Source: CAXTKD01 sp964244885 (GTDB lineage: Bacteria; Pseudomonadota; Alphaproteobacteria; Sphingomonadales; Sphingomonadaceae). From it: a DNA stretch of 64,000 nt. Position 1 is the first letter of the stretch, and every line of letters begins with the position of its first letter. The stretch spans positions 1 to 64,000 of the forward strand of contig CAXTKD010000013.1 of the NCBI GenBank assembly GCA_964244885.1, in the 5' to 3' direction. This document shows, piece after piece, positions 1 to 9,594 of this stretch. Below the pieces are notes generated by a model. It saw nothing but the letters and a program-made list of their open reading frames with translations. It ran no database searches and was not told the DNA's origin. The position numbers and the translations under genes were made by a program.

Positions 1-741
1 AACCTCGACGCGGTCGCCGCCCCGGCGGGCGAGATGACCGTCGTGCTCGGGCCGGGCTGGCCCGGCGTACTGCTGCACGAGGCAATCGGGCATGGTCTCG
101 AAGGCGACTTCAACCGCAAGGGGACGTCGGCGTTCGCGGGGATGCTCGGGCAGCGCGTCGCGGCGCCGGGCGTCACGGTCGTCGACGACGGCGCGATGGA
201 CGAGCGGCGCGGCTCCTTGACCATCGATGACGAAGGCACGCCGACGCAGCGCACGGTGCTGATCGAGGACGGCATCCTGAAGGGCTACATGCAGGACCGG
301 CTCAACAGTCGCCTGATGGGAGTCGCCGCGACCGGCAACGGCCGCCGCGAATCCTACGCGCATGCGCCGATGCCGCGGATGACCAACACCTTCATGCTCG
401 GCGGGCAGGACGACCCGGCGGAAATCCTGTCGCGCGCCAGGTCCGGCATCTACGCCAAGTCGTTCGGCGGCGGGCAGGTCGACATCACCTCGGGCAAGTT
501 CGTCTTCTCCTGCACCGAGGCCTACCGGATCGAGAACGGCAGGCTCGGCGCGCCGATCAAGGGCGCGACCCTCATCGGCAACGGGCCGGATGTGCTGACC
601 CGGGTGAAGGCCATGGGCAACGACATGGCGCTGGACGAGGGCGTCGGCATCTGCGGCAAGGCGGGCCAGTCGGTCCCGGCGGGCGTCGGCCAGCCGACGC
701 TGCTGATCGAGGGGCTGACGGTGGGGGGCACCGCGGCGTAA
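1..741 (+). CDS. tldD: TldD metalloprotease, 3' part only
   Basis: C-terminal 246 residues of TldD, open at the left edge (frame runs in from base 1). TldD pairs with PmbA/TldE in a heterodimeric zinc protease that degrades unfolded peptides and, in some bacteria, trims microcin or antitoxin substrates. The active-site helix [11 protein letters not shown] gives the family HExxxH zinc motif, and the glycine-rich C-terminal domain ends in [13 protein letters not shown], typical of TldD. The partner pmbA is not in the window. The family is about 470-480 residues, so roughly half is missing to the left. A hairpin follows the stop codon. Confidence 0.93.
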   Translation, partial: NLDAVAAPAGEMTVVLGPGWPGVLLHEAIGHGLEGDFNRKGTSAFAGMLGQRVAAPGVTVVDDGAMDERRGSLTIDDEGTPTQRTVLIEDGILKGYMQDRLNSRLMGVAATGNGRRESYAHAPMPRMTNTFMLGGQDDPAEILSRARSGIYAKSFGGGQVDITSGKFVFSCTEAYRIENGRLGAPIKGATLIGNGPDVLTRVKAMGNDMALDEGVGICGKAGQSVPAGVGQPTLLIEGLTVGGTAA

Positions 742-755
742 GACCAAGCGGGCAA

Positions 756-796
756 GCGATAGTGGAGGATCAGCGAAGCGGATCGTCCGCTATCGC
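756..796. repeat. Inverted repeat downstream of tldD
   Basis: Two 16-base arms (756-771 and 781-796) match at 14 of 16 positions around a 9-base loop. There is no T-run after it, so it is at best a weak or rho-assisted terminator or an mRNA 3'-end protecting hairpin for tldD. The rest of 797-908 holds GC-rich sequence with no credible gene. Confidence 0.45.
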
Positions 797-908
797 GCGA
801 CTCCGCGCAGGTCCGGCCGGCGGCCTCCAGGCCGACCGACGGGACGGGCTTTGCCCGTTCCGGCCCTTCGCGCTCTTCCGCTGACCGAACGACCTCAAAG
901 AGGCGCTC

Positions 909-944
909 AAAAAAAGCGGCGCGGCCTCGAAAGACCGCGCCGCC
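909..944 (-). terminator. Rho-independent terminator of the TonB receptor gene
   Basis: A perfect 9-bp stem (GCGGCGCGG at 916-924 with CCGCGCCGC at 935-943) is followed on the minus strand by seven T residues (A-run 909-915 on the plus strand). It lies 20 bases after the receptor stop codon. Confidence 0.85.
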
Positions 945-964
945 CAATTTGGGTCAGGCGTTGG

Positions 965-3574
965 TCAGAAGCGGAACGTCGCGTCCACGCCAAAGGTGCG
1001 CGGTATGTTGAAGTTGCCGTAGTCGCCAAGAATGCCGCCGGTGTTGCCGACGAGCAGGATGTTGGGGACTCCGGCCGCCGCCGCCGTCTGCACGGCGGGC
1101 AGGCTGTTCGACGGGTCGCGGCGATAGACGTGATGCTCGTTGAACAGGTTGCGGCTCCACACGCCGACCGTCAGCTTCTGGTCGCCGCCGCCGAGGCCCA
1201 CGTCGGCGAGCGAGATGCGGCCGTTGACGATGAACGACGAGTCGGCCTTCGTCGCGAACTGGTCGAAGGTCTGGGTCGCCTGTGCGTAGTTGGCGTCGAG
1301 GTGGAACTTCACCGCGGCGTCGCCGCCGCCGATCGGCAGCTTGTAGTCGATCGAGCCGCTCGCCGCGTTGCGCGGCGTGAACACGATGTAGAACTTCTGC
1401 GGCACCGTCGTCGTGTTGCCGGTCGGCGCGCCCGCCGCCGTGAACTCGCGGTAGGTGACCGGCACCAGCGGCACGTTGGTGTAGGTGTAGGCGTAGGACG
1501 CGTTGAGCGTCAGCCCCTCGACCGGCGCGAGCGACAGGTCGGCCTCGATGCCCCGAATCTTGGTGGTGCCGGGCGCGTTGAAGGTGACGAGGTTGTTGAA
1601 GTTGCCCGTCGCCGTCGGCTGGATCGTGCTCAGGTCGACCTGGCTGTCCTTGCGCTGCATGATATAGCCCGCGAGGTTGAACCGGGCGCGATGATCCCAG
1701 AAATCGCTCTTCAGGCCGACTTCGTAGCTCTTCACGTCCTCGGGGTCGAAGGCCTGATAGTTGGACGTGCGCGAGCTTGCGCCGCCGGCACGATAACCCG
1801 TGGCGTATTTCGCATAGGTGTGGACGTTGTCGCTGACGTCGTAGGCGACGGTCACCATCGGGTTGAAGCGGTTCCACTTCTCGTCGAGCGGCGCGTAGCC
1901 GTTGCGCGCCACGATCGCCGCGTTGGCGGGATCCTGGTAGTTGACGTTGCGCGAGAAGGTCAGGATGCCGCGCTTCTTGTCCTCGGTGTAGCGGCCGCCG
2001 GCGGTGATGTGCAGCTCGTCGGTCGCGTTCCACGTCGCCTGGCCGTAGGCGGCGTAGCTCTTCGAATGGACGTCCGACGCGCGGTCGACCGAGCAGCCGT
2101 TGACCGCCTCGCCGACGAACAGCGGCGTGGATGCGGTGCAGAACGGGATCGGCGTATAGGTCGCGCCGGTCACGACGCCGCCGGTCACCGTCGCGATCGC
2201 GCCCACCGAATTCGGTGTCGCCGCGTCGTCGCTGACGTGCTCCTTGAAATAATAGAGGCCCGCGACATAGTCGATTTTGCCGACCGTGCCGACCGCCTGG
2301 AATTCCTGGCTGAACTGGTCCTGGTGGAGATCGGCGAGGCTGTAGCGGCTGAACGCGCAGGGCGCCGCGGCGGTGCACGCCGCGGTCAGGTTGACCACGG
2401 GCACGCGGTGCGCGCCGCCCGAATTGTCCCATTGTTGCACGTCGACGCCGCGCCATGCGGTGATCGAGCGCAGCTCGATGTCGGGCGACACCTTCCACTT
2501 GAAGATGTTGGTGTAGCCGTGCGTCTTGTCGAAGCTGAGCTTCTGCGGAACGCCGATATCGGCGGTGCGCTGGAGCGTGTCGCCGTTGACGACGACGCCG
2601 GGAAGCAGCGAGCGGATGGTGCCCGCGGTGCCGGTGAAGGCCGTGCCGGGCAGCCGGCAGGCGCTGCCCGCCGGAAGCGCCAGGGGCGCGGCGTTGGTGC
2701 CGCCGCTGACGCAGCCGTTCGGATTGTAGTTCAGTAGCTGGCTGTAGAACGGCGTGTTCTCGTCCTTGGCGAAGTCGACGGCGAAGTCGTTGGTGATGCC
2801 GTCGATCGGCGCCCACCGGACGGCGGCACGCACGCCCTTGCGGTCGAACTGGCCAAAGCCTTCCTGGCCGGCGAGCGGGTTCTTGGTGACCGCGTCCTGA
2901 TGCTGGTAGACGCCGTCGACCTTGAACGAGAAGTTGGCGACCGCGGGCAAATCGAGGTGGATCGCGGCGTTTCGGCCGCCGAGGTTGCCGATGCCGCCCT
3001 CGACCCGGCCGCCGAGCTCGCCGGTCGGGGCGCGGCTGACGATCGACAGCGCGCCGCCTTCGGTGTTGCGGCCGAACAAGGTGCCCTGCGGTCCCTTCAG
3101 CACCTCGACTCGCTCGACGTCGAACAGCGCGGCGTTCAGGCCGTGCTGACGGCCGAGATAGACGCCGTCGATATAGATGCCGACGCCCTGCTCGCGCGCG
3201 GGCTGGTTGGCGTCCAGCGGCACGATGCCGCGGATGCCGATCGTCAGCGCCGACTGGCGCGCCTCGAAGGTCGCGACGCGAAGGCTGGGGACGCCGCCGT
3301 CGGCGAGATCGAGCAGGCTCTGGACCTTGCGATCGGCGAGCGTCTGCGAGCTCACGACCGAGATCGACACCGGCGTCTTCTGGAGATTGGTCTCGCGCTT
3401 CGTCGCGGTGACGACGATCACCTCGAGCGCGGCCTCGTCGGCGGGCGCGCCAGCGCCTTCGGCCGCGGCCGCCGCGTCGGCAGCCGGCACGGCGTCGGCC
3501 GCGAACGCCGTGGCGTGGCTGGCGAGTGCGAACGCAAATGCGACGGCCGAAGCCGCCGTCGAAAGTCGGTTCAT
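965..3574 (-). CDS. TonB-dependent outer-membrane receptor
   Basis: An 869-residue outer-membrane transporter that would use TonB-ExbBD energy to import a siderophore, cofactor or glycan. Seen: an N-terminal signal peptide with an AFA cleavage site near residue 25, a short Ala/Glu-rich linker, then VIVVTATKRE and a plug domain (roughly 50-165) with the family signature VERVEVLKGPQGTLFGRNT, followed by a long beta-barrel ending in the C-terminal phenylalanine (ATFRF) needed for BAM-dependent assembly. Several Cys pairs in the barrel suggest disulfide-stapled loops. It is monocistronic, with its own terminator, and has a GGGGGA ribosome site 6 bases before ATG. The substrate cannot be told: no adjacent enzyme or siderophore gene gives it away. 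It is the IroN/FyuA-like group common in Sphingomonadales. Confidence 0.93.
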   Translation of the reverse strand: MNRLSTAASAVAFAFALASHATAFAADAVPAADAAAAAEGAGAPADEAALEVIVVTATKRETNLQKTPVSISVVSSQTLADRKVQSLLDLADGGVPSLRVATFEARQSALTIGIRGIVPLDANQPAREQGVGIYIDGVYLGRQHGLNAALFDVERVEVLKGPQGTLFGRNTEGGALSIVSRAPTGELGGRVEGGIGNLGGRNAAIHLDLPAVANFSFKVDGVYQHQDAVTKNPLAGQEGFGQFDRKGVRAAVRWAPIDGITNDFAVDFAKDENTPFYSQLLNYNPNGCVSGGTNAAPLALPAGSACRLPGTAFTGTAGTIRSLLPGVVVNGDTLQRTADIGVPQKLSFDKTHGYTNIFKWKVSPDIELRSITAWRGVDVQQWDNSGGAHRVPVVNLTAACTAAAPCAFSRYSLADLHQDQFSQEFQAVGTVGKIDYVAGLYYFKEHVSDDAATPNSVGAIATVTGGVVTGATYTPIPFCTASTPLFVGEAVNGCSVDRASDVHSKSYAAYGQATWNATDELHITAGGRYTEDKKRGILTFSRNVNYQDPANAAIVARNGYAPLDEKWNRFNPMVTVAYDVSDNVHTYAKYATGYRAGGASSRTSNYQAFDPEDVKSYEVGLKSDFWDHRARFNLAGYIMQRKDSQVDLSTIQPTATGNFNNLVTFNAPGTTKIRGIEADLSLAPVEGLTLNASYAYTYTNVPLVPVTYREFTAAGAPTGNTTTVPQKFYIVFTPRNAASGSIDYKLPIGGGDAAVKFHLDANYAQATQTFDQFATKADSSFIVNGRISLADVGLGGGDQKLTVGVWSRNLFNEHHVYRRDPSNSLPAVQTAAAAGVPNILLVGNTGGILGDYGNFNIPRTFGVDATFRF

Positions 3575-4223
<649 letters not shown>

Positions 4224-4236
4224 GGGGGAGCAGGAC

Positions 4237-5706
4237 ATGATGAACTCGAAACTTCTGCGCTGGGGCGGCCTCGCGGCCGCCGCCGCGCTCTACGCGCATC
4301 CGGCGCTCGCTCAGGAGGCCGCGGCCGCGGTCGCCGCCGCAGCTCCCGCCGCTTCGCCGGTTCCGGCGCCCACGGTCGACAAGGGCGATACCGCCTGGAT
4401 GCTGGTCTCGTCGGCGATCGTGCTGATGATGTCGGTGCCGGCGCTCGCGCTGTTCTACGGCGGCATGGTCCGCACCAAGAACATGGCCTCGGTGCTCACC
4501 CAGGTGTTCGCCTGCGTGTGCATGGTCGCGCTGATCTGGGTGACCTACGGCTACAGCCTGGCGTTCACCGGCGGCACGCCGTTCGTCGGCGGCCTCTCCA
4601 AGGCCTTCCTGATGGGGGTCGACGCCAACAGCCAGGCGGCGACCTTCTCGAACGGCGCCTACCTGCCGGAATATGTCTACATCATCTTCCAGATGACCTT
4701 CGCCTGCATCACGCCGGCGCTGATCATCGGGGCGTTCGCGGAGCGCGTTCGCTTCTCGCCGCTGATGCTGTTCCTCGCGCTCTGGGTGACCCTCGTCTAT
4801 TTCCCGGTCGCGCACATGGTGTGGTTCTGGGACGGCCCGGACGCGATCGCCAACGCCGCGATCGCCGGCACCGCGGCGCTCGCCGAGGTCAACGGCCACG
4901 CCGGCTACCTGTTCGGCCTGGGCGCGCTCGACTTCGCCGGCGGCACCGTCGTCCACATCAACGCCGGCATCGCCGGGCTGGTCGGCTGCCTGATCATCGG
5001 CAAGCGGACGGGCTACCCCAAGGAGCCGATGCCGCCGCACTCGGTGACGATGACGATGATCGGCGCCTCGCTGCTGTGGGTGGGCTGGTTCGGCTTCAAC
5101 GCCGGCTCCAACCTCGAAGCCAATGGCGTGACCGCGGTGGCGTTCATCAACACCTTCGTCGCGACGGCGGCGGCGGGCCTGTCGTGGCTGCTCGTCGAGC
5201 AGGTCGTCAAGGGCAAGCCGTCGCTGCTCGGCGGGGTCACCGGCGCGGTCGCCGGCCTCGTCGCGGTGACGCCGGCCTGCGGCTACGCCGGGCCGATGGG
5301 CGCGGTCGTGCTCGGCCTGCTGGTCTCGCCGCTGTGCTTCTTCTTCGTCTCCACGGTGAAGTCGAAGTTCGGCTACGACGACTCGCTGGACGTGTTCGGA
5401 GTCCACTGCATCGGCGGCATCTTCGGCGCGCTCCTGACCGGCGTGCTGGTCGATCCGGCGCTCGGCGGCCAGGGCATCGCCGACTATGCGTCGAAGCCGG
5501 GCGTGCTTTCGGCCGGCAGCTACGACATGGCGGCGCAAGTGCTGATCCAGCTTAAGGCGGTCGTCGTGACCCTGCTCTGGTCGGGCATCGGCTCGGCGAT
5601 CCTGTTCTTCGTGATCGACAAGGTCTGGGGCATGCGTCCCTCGGTCGAGGTCGAGCACGACGGGCTCGACATCAGCGAGCACGGCGAACGCGCCTACCAC
5701 TACTAA
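4237..5706 (+). CDS. amtB: Ammonium transporter AmtB
   Basis: A 489-residue Amt/Rh channel of the inner membrane that moves ammonium into the cell; partner of GlnK. Seen: a signal peptide (cleavage after ALA, residue 25) and an Ala/Pro linker before 11 membrane segments. The twin pore histidines lie in GGTVVHINAGIAGL and FGVHCIGG, and the family signature is DFAGGTVVHINAG. The cytosolic tail EVEHDGLDISEHGERAYHY is the usual Amt ending. Start is the ATG-ATG pair at 4237 after GGGGGAGCAGG. It is translated just behind glnK, so the two are co-expressed. A strong terminator follows. Confidence 0.96.
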   Translation: MMNSKLLRWGGLAAAAALYAHPALAQEAAAAVAAAAPAASPVPAPTVDKGDTAWMLVSSAIVLMMSVPALALFYGGMVRTKNMASVLTQVFACVCMVALIWVTYGYSLAFTGGTPFVGGLSKAFLMGVDANSQAATFSNGAYLPEYVYIIFQMTFACITPALIIGAFAERVRFSPLMLFLALWVTLVYFPVAHMVWFWDGPDAIANAAIAGTAALAEVNGHAGYLFGLGALDFAGGTVVHINAGIAGLVGCLIIGKRTGYPKEPMPPHSVTMTMIGASLLWVGWFGFNAGSNLEANGVTAVAFINTFVATAAAGLSWLLVEQVVKGKPSLLGGVTGAVAGLVAVTPACGYAGPMGAVVLGLLVSPLCFFFVSTVKSKFGYDDSLDVFGVHCIGGIFGALLTGVLVDPALGGQGIADYASKPGVLSAGSYDMAAQVLIQLKAVVVTLLWSGIGSAILFFVIDKVWGMRPSVEVEHDGLDISEHGERAYHY

Positions 5707-5725
5707 GCGATCTCCCCAGGAGAGG

Positions 5726-5760
5726 ACGGCCGGGGTGGCGACACCCCGGCCGTTCATATT
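5726..5760 (+). terminator. Terminator after glnK-amtB
   Basis: A perfect 12-bp stem, ACGGCCGGGGTG (5726-5737) with CACCCCGGCCGT (5742-5753), with a 4-base loop and followed by TCATATTT. It closes the glnK-amtB unit. Confidence 0.8.
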
Positions 5761-5828
5761 TGGGGGGCTTTTGACAAACGCCGCCGCCTATGGTCGCTTG
5801 AGGGCCTTCGCCGTTATCGGGGAACCCC

Positions 5829-6551
5829 ATGCGCCGCATCCTCGCCCTCCTCCTCCTCTCGCTCGCTTCGGTCACGGTCCACGCCGCGACCCCGGCCGCC
5901 ATCACGCAGGCCCTCGCCGATCCGTCGCGGCCGAGGGCCGACCTCGCCGCCGACGCGATCCGCATGCCCGCCGAGACGCTCGCCTTCACCGGCGTGAAGC
6001 CGGGCATGAAGGTCGGCGAGTTCTATCCCGGCGGCGGCTATTTCACCCGGCTGCTGAGCGATGTCGTCGGGCCCAAGGGCCATGTCTACGGCATCGAGAA
6101 CGCGAAATGGGTGAGCGCGGTGAAGGCCGACGGCGGGATCGCCGCCGGCAACGTCTCGATCGAGGCGGCGCCGTTCGGCACGGTGCGCTTCCCCGAGCCG
6201 CTCGACCTCGCCTGGGTCACCCAGAACTACCACGACCTCAAGATCGCCGAATATGGCATCGTCGACACCGCCCGGTTCAACAAGGCGGTGTTCGCGGCGT
6301 TGAAGCCCGGCGGCACCTATTTCATCCTCGACCACCAAGCCCCGGCGGGGACCGACGTGGCGGGAATCACCAGGCTCCACCGCATCGAGAAAGCCCAGGT
6401 CATCCGCGAGGTCACCGCCGCCGGCTTCAGGCTGGTCGGCGAAGGCTCGTTCCTCCACCGCCCCGGCGACGACCACAGCCTGTCGATCTTCGACAAGGCG
6501 ATCCAGGGCCATACCGACCAATATGCGTTGAAGTTCGTCAAGCCGCGCTGA
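5829..6551 (+). CDS. Exported class I methyltransferase-like protein
   Basis: 240 residues. A clear signal peptide (MRRIL then a hydrophobic stretch, VHA cleavage near residue 19) precedes a Rossmann-type methyltransferase fold. The motif-I equivalent is VGEFYPGGGYFTRLL, then GHVYGIENAKW and LAWVTQNYHDLK; GGTYFILDHQAP follows. This matches the COG4798 type of predicted exported methyltransferases. What it methylates is unknown, and S-adenosylmethionine is not normally expected in the periplasm, so it may bind another ligand. It appears monocistronic and ends tail to tail with the next gene without a gap (stop TGA 6549-6551). Confidence 0.8.
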   Translation: MRRILALLLLSLASVTVHAATPAAITQALADPSRPRADLAADAIRMPAETLAFTGVKPGMKVGEFYPGGGYFTRLLSDVVGPKGHVYGIENAKWVSAVKADGGIAAGNVSIEAAPFGTVRFPEPLDLAWVTQNYHDLKIAEYGIVDTARFNKAVFAALKPGGTYFILDHQAPAGTDVAGITRLHRIEKAQVIREVTAAGFRLVGEGSFLHRPGDDHSLSIFDKAIQGHTDQYALKFVKPR

Positions 6552-7433
6552 TCAGCGGTGGCGCGCCTGCCACTTCGCCTTGATCGTCTCGCTCGTCTCG
6601 CGCGAGCCGTCATGGCTCCAGCCCGGAGGCTTCAGCAGGTAGCCGAGCTTGGCGCCCCACGGCGCCGCCCACATGTCGCGCGCGATCCCCGCCCACTCAT
6701 GGAACGCCGCCCACAGCGGGTTGAACGACCCGAGGTTCTTGACGATCCCGTAGCGCACCGCCTCGTCGTCGCGCTCGGGCGTGAAGCTGCCGAACATCTT
6801 GTCCCAGACGATGAACACGCCCGCGTAATTGGTGTCGAGGTAGCGCGGGTTGGTCGCGTGGTGGACGCGGTGGTGCGACGGCGTGTTCATCACCGCCTCG
6901 AACCAGCCGGGGCAGCGCCCGATCACCTCGGTGTGGATCCAGAACTGGTAGATCAGGTTCAGCCCGCCGCAGAAGAAGATCATCGGCGGCGGGAAGCCGA
7001 TCAGGAACAGCGGCAGCCGGAACACGAACGACAGGCTGATAAACCCCGTCCACGTCTGCCGAAGCGCGGTCGACAAATTATAATGCTGGCTCGAATGGTG
7101 GACGACATGGCTCGCCCAGAACCACCGCACCCGGTGCGCGCTGCGGTGGAACAGGTAATAGAGGAAGTCGTCGAGCACGAAGCACAGCGCCCACGCCCAC
7201 CAAGCGTAGGGAATGTCGACCAGCCGGTAGCGCCACACCCACACCCCGGCCGCCGCGACCGCCGCGGCGGCGAGCGCCCCGGCGACCGTGCTCCCCGTCC
7301 CCATGGTCAGCGAGACCAGCGTGTCGCGCGGGTGGTAATAGGCCGGCCGGCGCTTGCGCGCCCACACGATCTCGGCGAGCACCAGCGCGACGAACACGGG
7401 GGTCGCATAGGTCACCGGATTGGGGAGGCTCAT
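6552..7433 (-). CDS. Sterol desaturase / fatty acid hydroxylase family protein
   Basis: 293 residues, an integral membrane di-iron enzyme family that hydroxylates or desaturates lipids (sterols, carotenoids, fatty acids, sphingoid bases). Seen: several hydrophobic helices and the histidine clusters HRSAH, HVVHH and HHRVHH that bind the iron pair. The start is placed at ATG 7433 (MSLPNPVTY): the open frame continues 52 codons upstream, but that stretch is the translation of a REP-like repeat and not protein-like. The substrate is unknown; in sphingomonads such enzymes modify hopanoids, carotenoids or sphingolipids. Confidence 0.88.
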   Translation of the reverse strand: MSLPNPVTYATPVFVALVLAEIVWARKRRPAYYHPRDTLVSLTMGTGSTVAGALAAAAVAAAGVWVWRYRLVDIPYAWWAWALCFVLDDFLYYLFHRSAHRVRWFWASHVVHHSSQHYNLSTALRQTWTGFISLSFVFRLPLFLIGFPPPMIFFCGGLNLIYQFWIHTEVIGRCPGWFEAVMNTPSHHRVHHATNPRYLDTNYAGVFIVWDKMFGSFTPERDDEAVRYGIVKNLGSFNPLWAAFHEWAGIARDMWAAPWGAKLGYLLKPPGWSHDGSRETSETIKAKWQARHR

Positions 7434-7445
7434 CCTTCTGACTCC

Positions 7446-7520
7446 GTTCGTCCTGAGCCTGTCGAAGGACGAGATCGCACCGCCGTGCGGGCCACGTCCT
7501 TCGACAGGCTCAGGACGAAC
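7446..7520. repeat. REP-like paired hairpin, copy A1
   Basis: Two perfect 25-base inverted arms (7446-7470 and 7496-7520) around a 25-base spacer. Each arm begins GTTC and then folds alone as GTCCT-loop-AGGAC. The right arm provides the stop codon of the gene at 7510-7902. It shares its sequence with copies at 14214, 15721, 29274, 35247 and 49564. Confidence 0.9.
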
Positions 7521-7902
7521 GAAGGTCGTCGAGCTTTGTCGCCCATGTCTTCGCGTCGGCCTCCCCAAGCTCCAGCGTCGTTCGTCCAAAGATGGCCTCG
7601 CCGCTGTCGGCGATCAAGCTGTCACCTTCGACGTGGATTTGGCCTGCGAGCAGCGGCCGCACGACATGATGCGCCCCATGCGCGCGGACCAGCGCGAAGC
7701 CGATCCGCCCCTCGACCAGCGCCGCGTCGCCCGCCTTGGACACCGCCGCGCTGACGCCCTCGAACCCGGCGATCGCCGCTTCCGCCTCGTGGCGCGCGCT
7801 CGCCTCGTCCAGCCCCATCAGCCCGCCGAGCCTGAACGCCCAGACGGTCCCGGCCAGCAGCAGGATCGCGACGATCGAGCCGCCAAGGACGAACGGGTTC
7901 AC
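7510..7902 (-). CDS. Small membrane-anchored hypothetical protein
   Basis: 130 residues, not recognised. One N-terminal membrane segment (residues about 5-25, VLGGSIVAILLLAGTVWAF) precedes a soluble domain of about 100 residues with no motif I can name. It overlaps the upstream gene by 4 bases (ATGA at 7899-7902), so the two are translationally coupled. The stop codon and the last residues (LRSS) come from the REP-like repeat, suggesting that the original 3' end was replaced or extended by the repeat. Confidence 0.65.
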   Translation of the reverse strand: MNPFVLGGSIVAILLLAGTVWAFRLGGLMGLDEASARHEAEAAIAGFEGVSAAVSKAGDAALVEGRIGFALVRAHGAHHVVRPLLAGQIHVEGDSLIADSGEAIFGRTTLELGEADAKTWATKLDDLRSS

Positions 7903-8321
7903 GCCTGCGATGCCCTCATCGCCGCTACCAGCCCGCCAACGTCATAGCCCGCCGCCCCAGCCAGCCGCACCAGCTCGTCGGGATCGCGCCCGCGCTTCGC
8001 CTCGGCCAGCGCCCACAGCATCGTCGAGCGCGTTCCCGAACGGCAGAAGGCGAGCACCGGCCCCGCCGCCCCATCGAGCGCCGCCGCCATCGCCTCGACC
8101 TGGGCCGGCGCGATCCCCGCATGCGTCACCGGAATCGCCACATAGCCGAGCCCCGCCGCTTGCGCCGCCGCCGCGATCTCATCGCCGCCCGGCTGCCCCC
8201 CCTGCTCGCCGTCCGGCCGGTTGTTGACGATCGTCGCGAAGCCTTGCGCCTTGGCGGTGGCGACATCGGCGGCCGTGATTTGCCCGGCGACGGAGATGGT
8301 GGGGTCGATGGGGATGAACAT
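7899..8321 (-). CDS. TIGR01244/DUF442 phosphatase-like protein
   Basis: 140 residues. It has the cysteine-phosphatase loop FCRSGTRS (CX5R) and the family pattern QITAADVATAKAQGF then VNNRPDGE. Such proteins occur alone or fused to persulfide dioxygenases (Blh) and are named beta-lactamase-hydrolase-like or sulfur transferase; the true substrate is uncertain. Start: ATG 8321 (MFIPIDP) matches the family N-terminus. An earlier in-frame ATG at 8357 lies at the edge of a repeat with GAGGGG too close to it. It is first in a two-gene unit with the membrane protein at 7510. Confidence 0.82.
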   Translation of the reverse strand: MFIPIDPTISVAGQITAADVATAKAQGFATIVNNRPDGEQGGQPGGDEIAAAAQAAGLGYVAIPVTHAGIAPAQVEAMAAALDGAAGPVLAFCRSGTRSTMLWALAEAKRGRDPDELVRLAGAAGYDVGGLVAAMRASQA

Positions 8322-8357
8322 GGGGCGATCTTTGCCGTCAGTGTCAGGGAATGTCAT

Positions 8358-8490
8358 CCCCTCGCCCGCTTGCGGGAGAGGGCGACTCTCCGGCAGGCGA
8401 GCGGGGTGAGGGAAAACCGCTGAGTCCGGCGCTGCTCGCGCTGGCGCGCTACGCCCCTCACCCCAGCCCTCTCCCGCAAGCGGGAGAGGG
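8358..8490. repeat. Palindromic pyrimidine/purine-rich element B1
   Basis: The outer arms are CCCTCGCCCGCTTGCGGGAG (left) and CCCTCTCCCGCAAGCGGGAG (right, 8467-8490), each itself a hairpin. The 85 bases between have no gene. It ends 2 bases before the stop codon of the DUF3445 gene. It belongs to the second dispersed repeat class of the window. Confidence 0.75.
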
Positions 8491-8492
8491 AG

Positions 8493-9260
8493 CTATAGGG
8501 CGGCGGCATATCCCTTCAGCGCCTCCGCATAGAACGGCGCGCCCCGCCGCTCCCGTTCGCCATCCGGGAGCGAGCCGACCGCGCTCGCCAGGTCGCGCGC
8601 CAGATCGGGCGGCAGCGCTTTCAGCGGCTCGACATGGATGCCGATCGTGAACAGCACCGCGCCCGTCAGCGGCAGCCGCCTGAGCGTCTGCCGCTCGCAG
8701 CGCACGAACAAAGTCTCGCCGGCGTTCGCCGCCGTCACATGCGCGAACCGCGCCGCATCCTCCCCCTCGGGCAGATGCCGCAGCGCATCCTCGTCGACCA
8801 CGAACCAGTTGGCGCGCTGGAACACCTGTCCCGCGGCCAGGGTCTGAAAGAAATGCTCGACCCCCGCCGCGAGCGTCTCGGCATAGCCGTGGATCGGCGC
8901 ATGGATCTCGATCAGCGGTTTGCCGATCTTGTCCCGGAGCCGCCAGTCCGTCGGGAAGGCTAGCGCGCCCGCCTTCAGCACATAGGTCCCGCCCTCGGGG
9001 AGGAGAACGCACAGGTCGTCGGCCACCATCCGCGCCGCGCTCGGAAAGTCCGCCACGCCGATCAGCGCCGCCACTTCGGCGCACGCCGCCTCGCTTCCCG
9101 GCAGCATCGCCAGCGCCTCTGGGTGCACGTCGAGCGTCGCGCGCTTCTCGGAGAGCCGCGCCGGATCGCGGTCGAAGCCGTCGCCGGCGATGGCTTTAAG
9201 CCCCATCCGCAGCCGCGCCCGGCCGCCGCGGAAAGGAGCGAGCGTCGCGACCGAAGACAC
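8493..9260 (-). CDS. DUF3445 haem-dependent oxidative N-demethylase-like protein
   Basis: 255 residues of the DUF3445 (PF11927) family, in which a characterised subunit is a haem-dependent oxidative N-demethylase with an unusual PAS-like haem site. Seen: RMGLKAIAGDGFDRDP, the AEKR-like stretch LSEKRATLDVH, and the conserved LIEIHAPIHGYAE and FFQTLAAGQVFQRANWFV. The start is GTG 9260, one base after the stop of the preceding gene; an internal ATG at 9206 would cut the conserved RMGL block. Its genetic neighbours (a small membrane protein and methylmalonyl-CoA mutase) give no clear pathway. Confidence 0.82.
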   Translation of the reverse strand: MSSVATLAPFRGGRARLRMGLKAIAGDGFDRDPARLSEKRATLDVHPEALAMLPGSEAACAEVAALIGVADFPSAARMVADDLCVLLPEGGTYVLKAGALAFPTDWRLRDKIGKPLIEIHAPIHGYAETLAAGVEHFFQTLAAGQVFQRANWFVVDEDALRHLPEGEDAARFAHVTAANAGETLFVRCERQTLRRLPLTGAVLFTIGIHVEPLKALPPDLARDLASAVGSLPDGERERRGAPFYAEALKGYAAAL

Positions 9261-9261
9261 G

Positions 9262-9594
9262 TCAGAGCAACGGCAGGAAGAAGCCGCTGATGAAAACGCC
9301 AGCGCCGAAGCCGAGCAGCGCGGCGGCGTATCGCTCCCATGCCAGATACGCGCGCCACCCCGTGGGCAGCGGTCGCTCGGCCGCGATTCGCGACGCGCCG
9401 GACAGCCCCGCCGCGCCCCCCGCCGCGACCAGCGCCAGCGCGACGACCGCGTAGCGCGGCACAGGGTCCTGCGGCACGAAGCCGATGATCCCGCCGATGA
9501 CCAGCAGCGACAGCGTCGTCAGGTGGTTATACCAGTCGAAGCGCAGCCGCGTCCGCGCCCGCGCCCGCTCCCCGGTTTCCCCGTCGCCGCTCAT
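9262..9594 (-). CDS. Small membrane protein downstream of scpA
   Basis: 110 residues, not recognised. A charged N-terminus (about 20 residues) is followed by three predicted membrane segments (near 25-40, 48-66 and 88-110). It begins with the ATGA overlap (9591-9594) of scpA and ends one base before the DUF3445 start, so it sits in one operon. Similar three-helix proteins are often found beside mutase genes in sphingomonads, but I cannot assign a job. Confidence 0.75.
   Translation of the reverse strand: MSGDGETGERARARTRLRFDWYNHLTTLSLLVIGGIIGFVPQDPVPRYAVVALALVAAGGAAGLSGASRIAAERPLPTGWRAYLAWERYAAALLGFGAGVFISGFFLPLL

Noticed and set aside
851..2737. Large antisense frames over the TonB receptor (up to 628 codons)
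   Set aside because: Very high GC content makes stop codons rare, so long frames occur on the opposite strand of real genes; the composition is Arg/Val/Ala-rich with no domain, ribosome site or promoter.
7434..7589. Upstream 52-codon extension of the sterol desaturase gene
   Set aside because: It is the translation of REP-like repeat A1, a known false extension of starts in this kind of genome.
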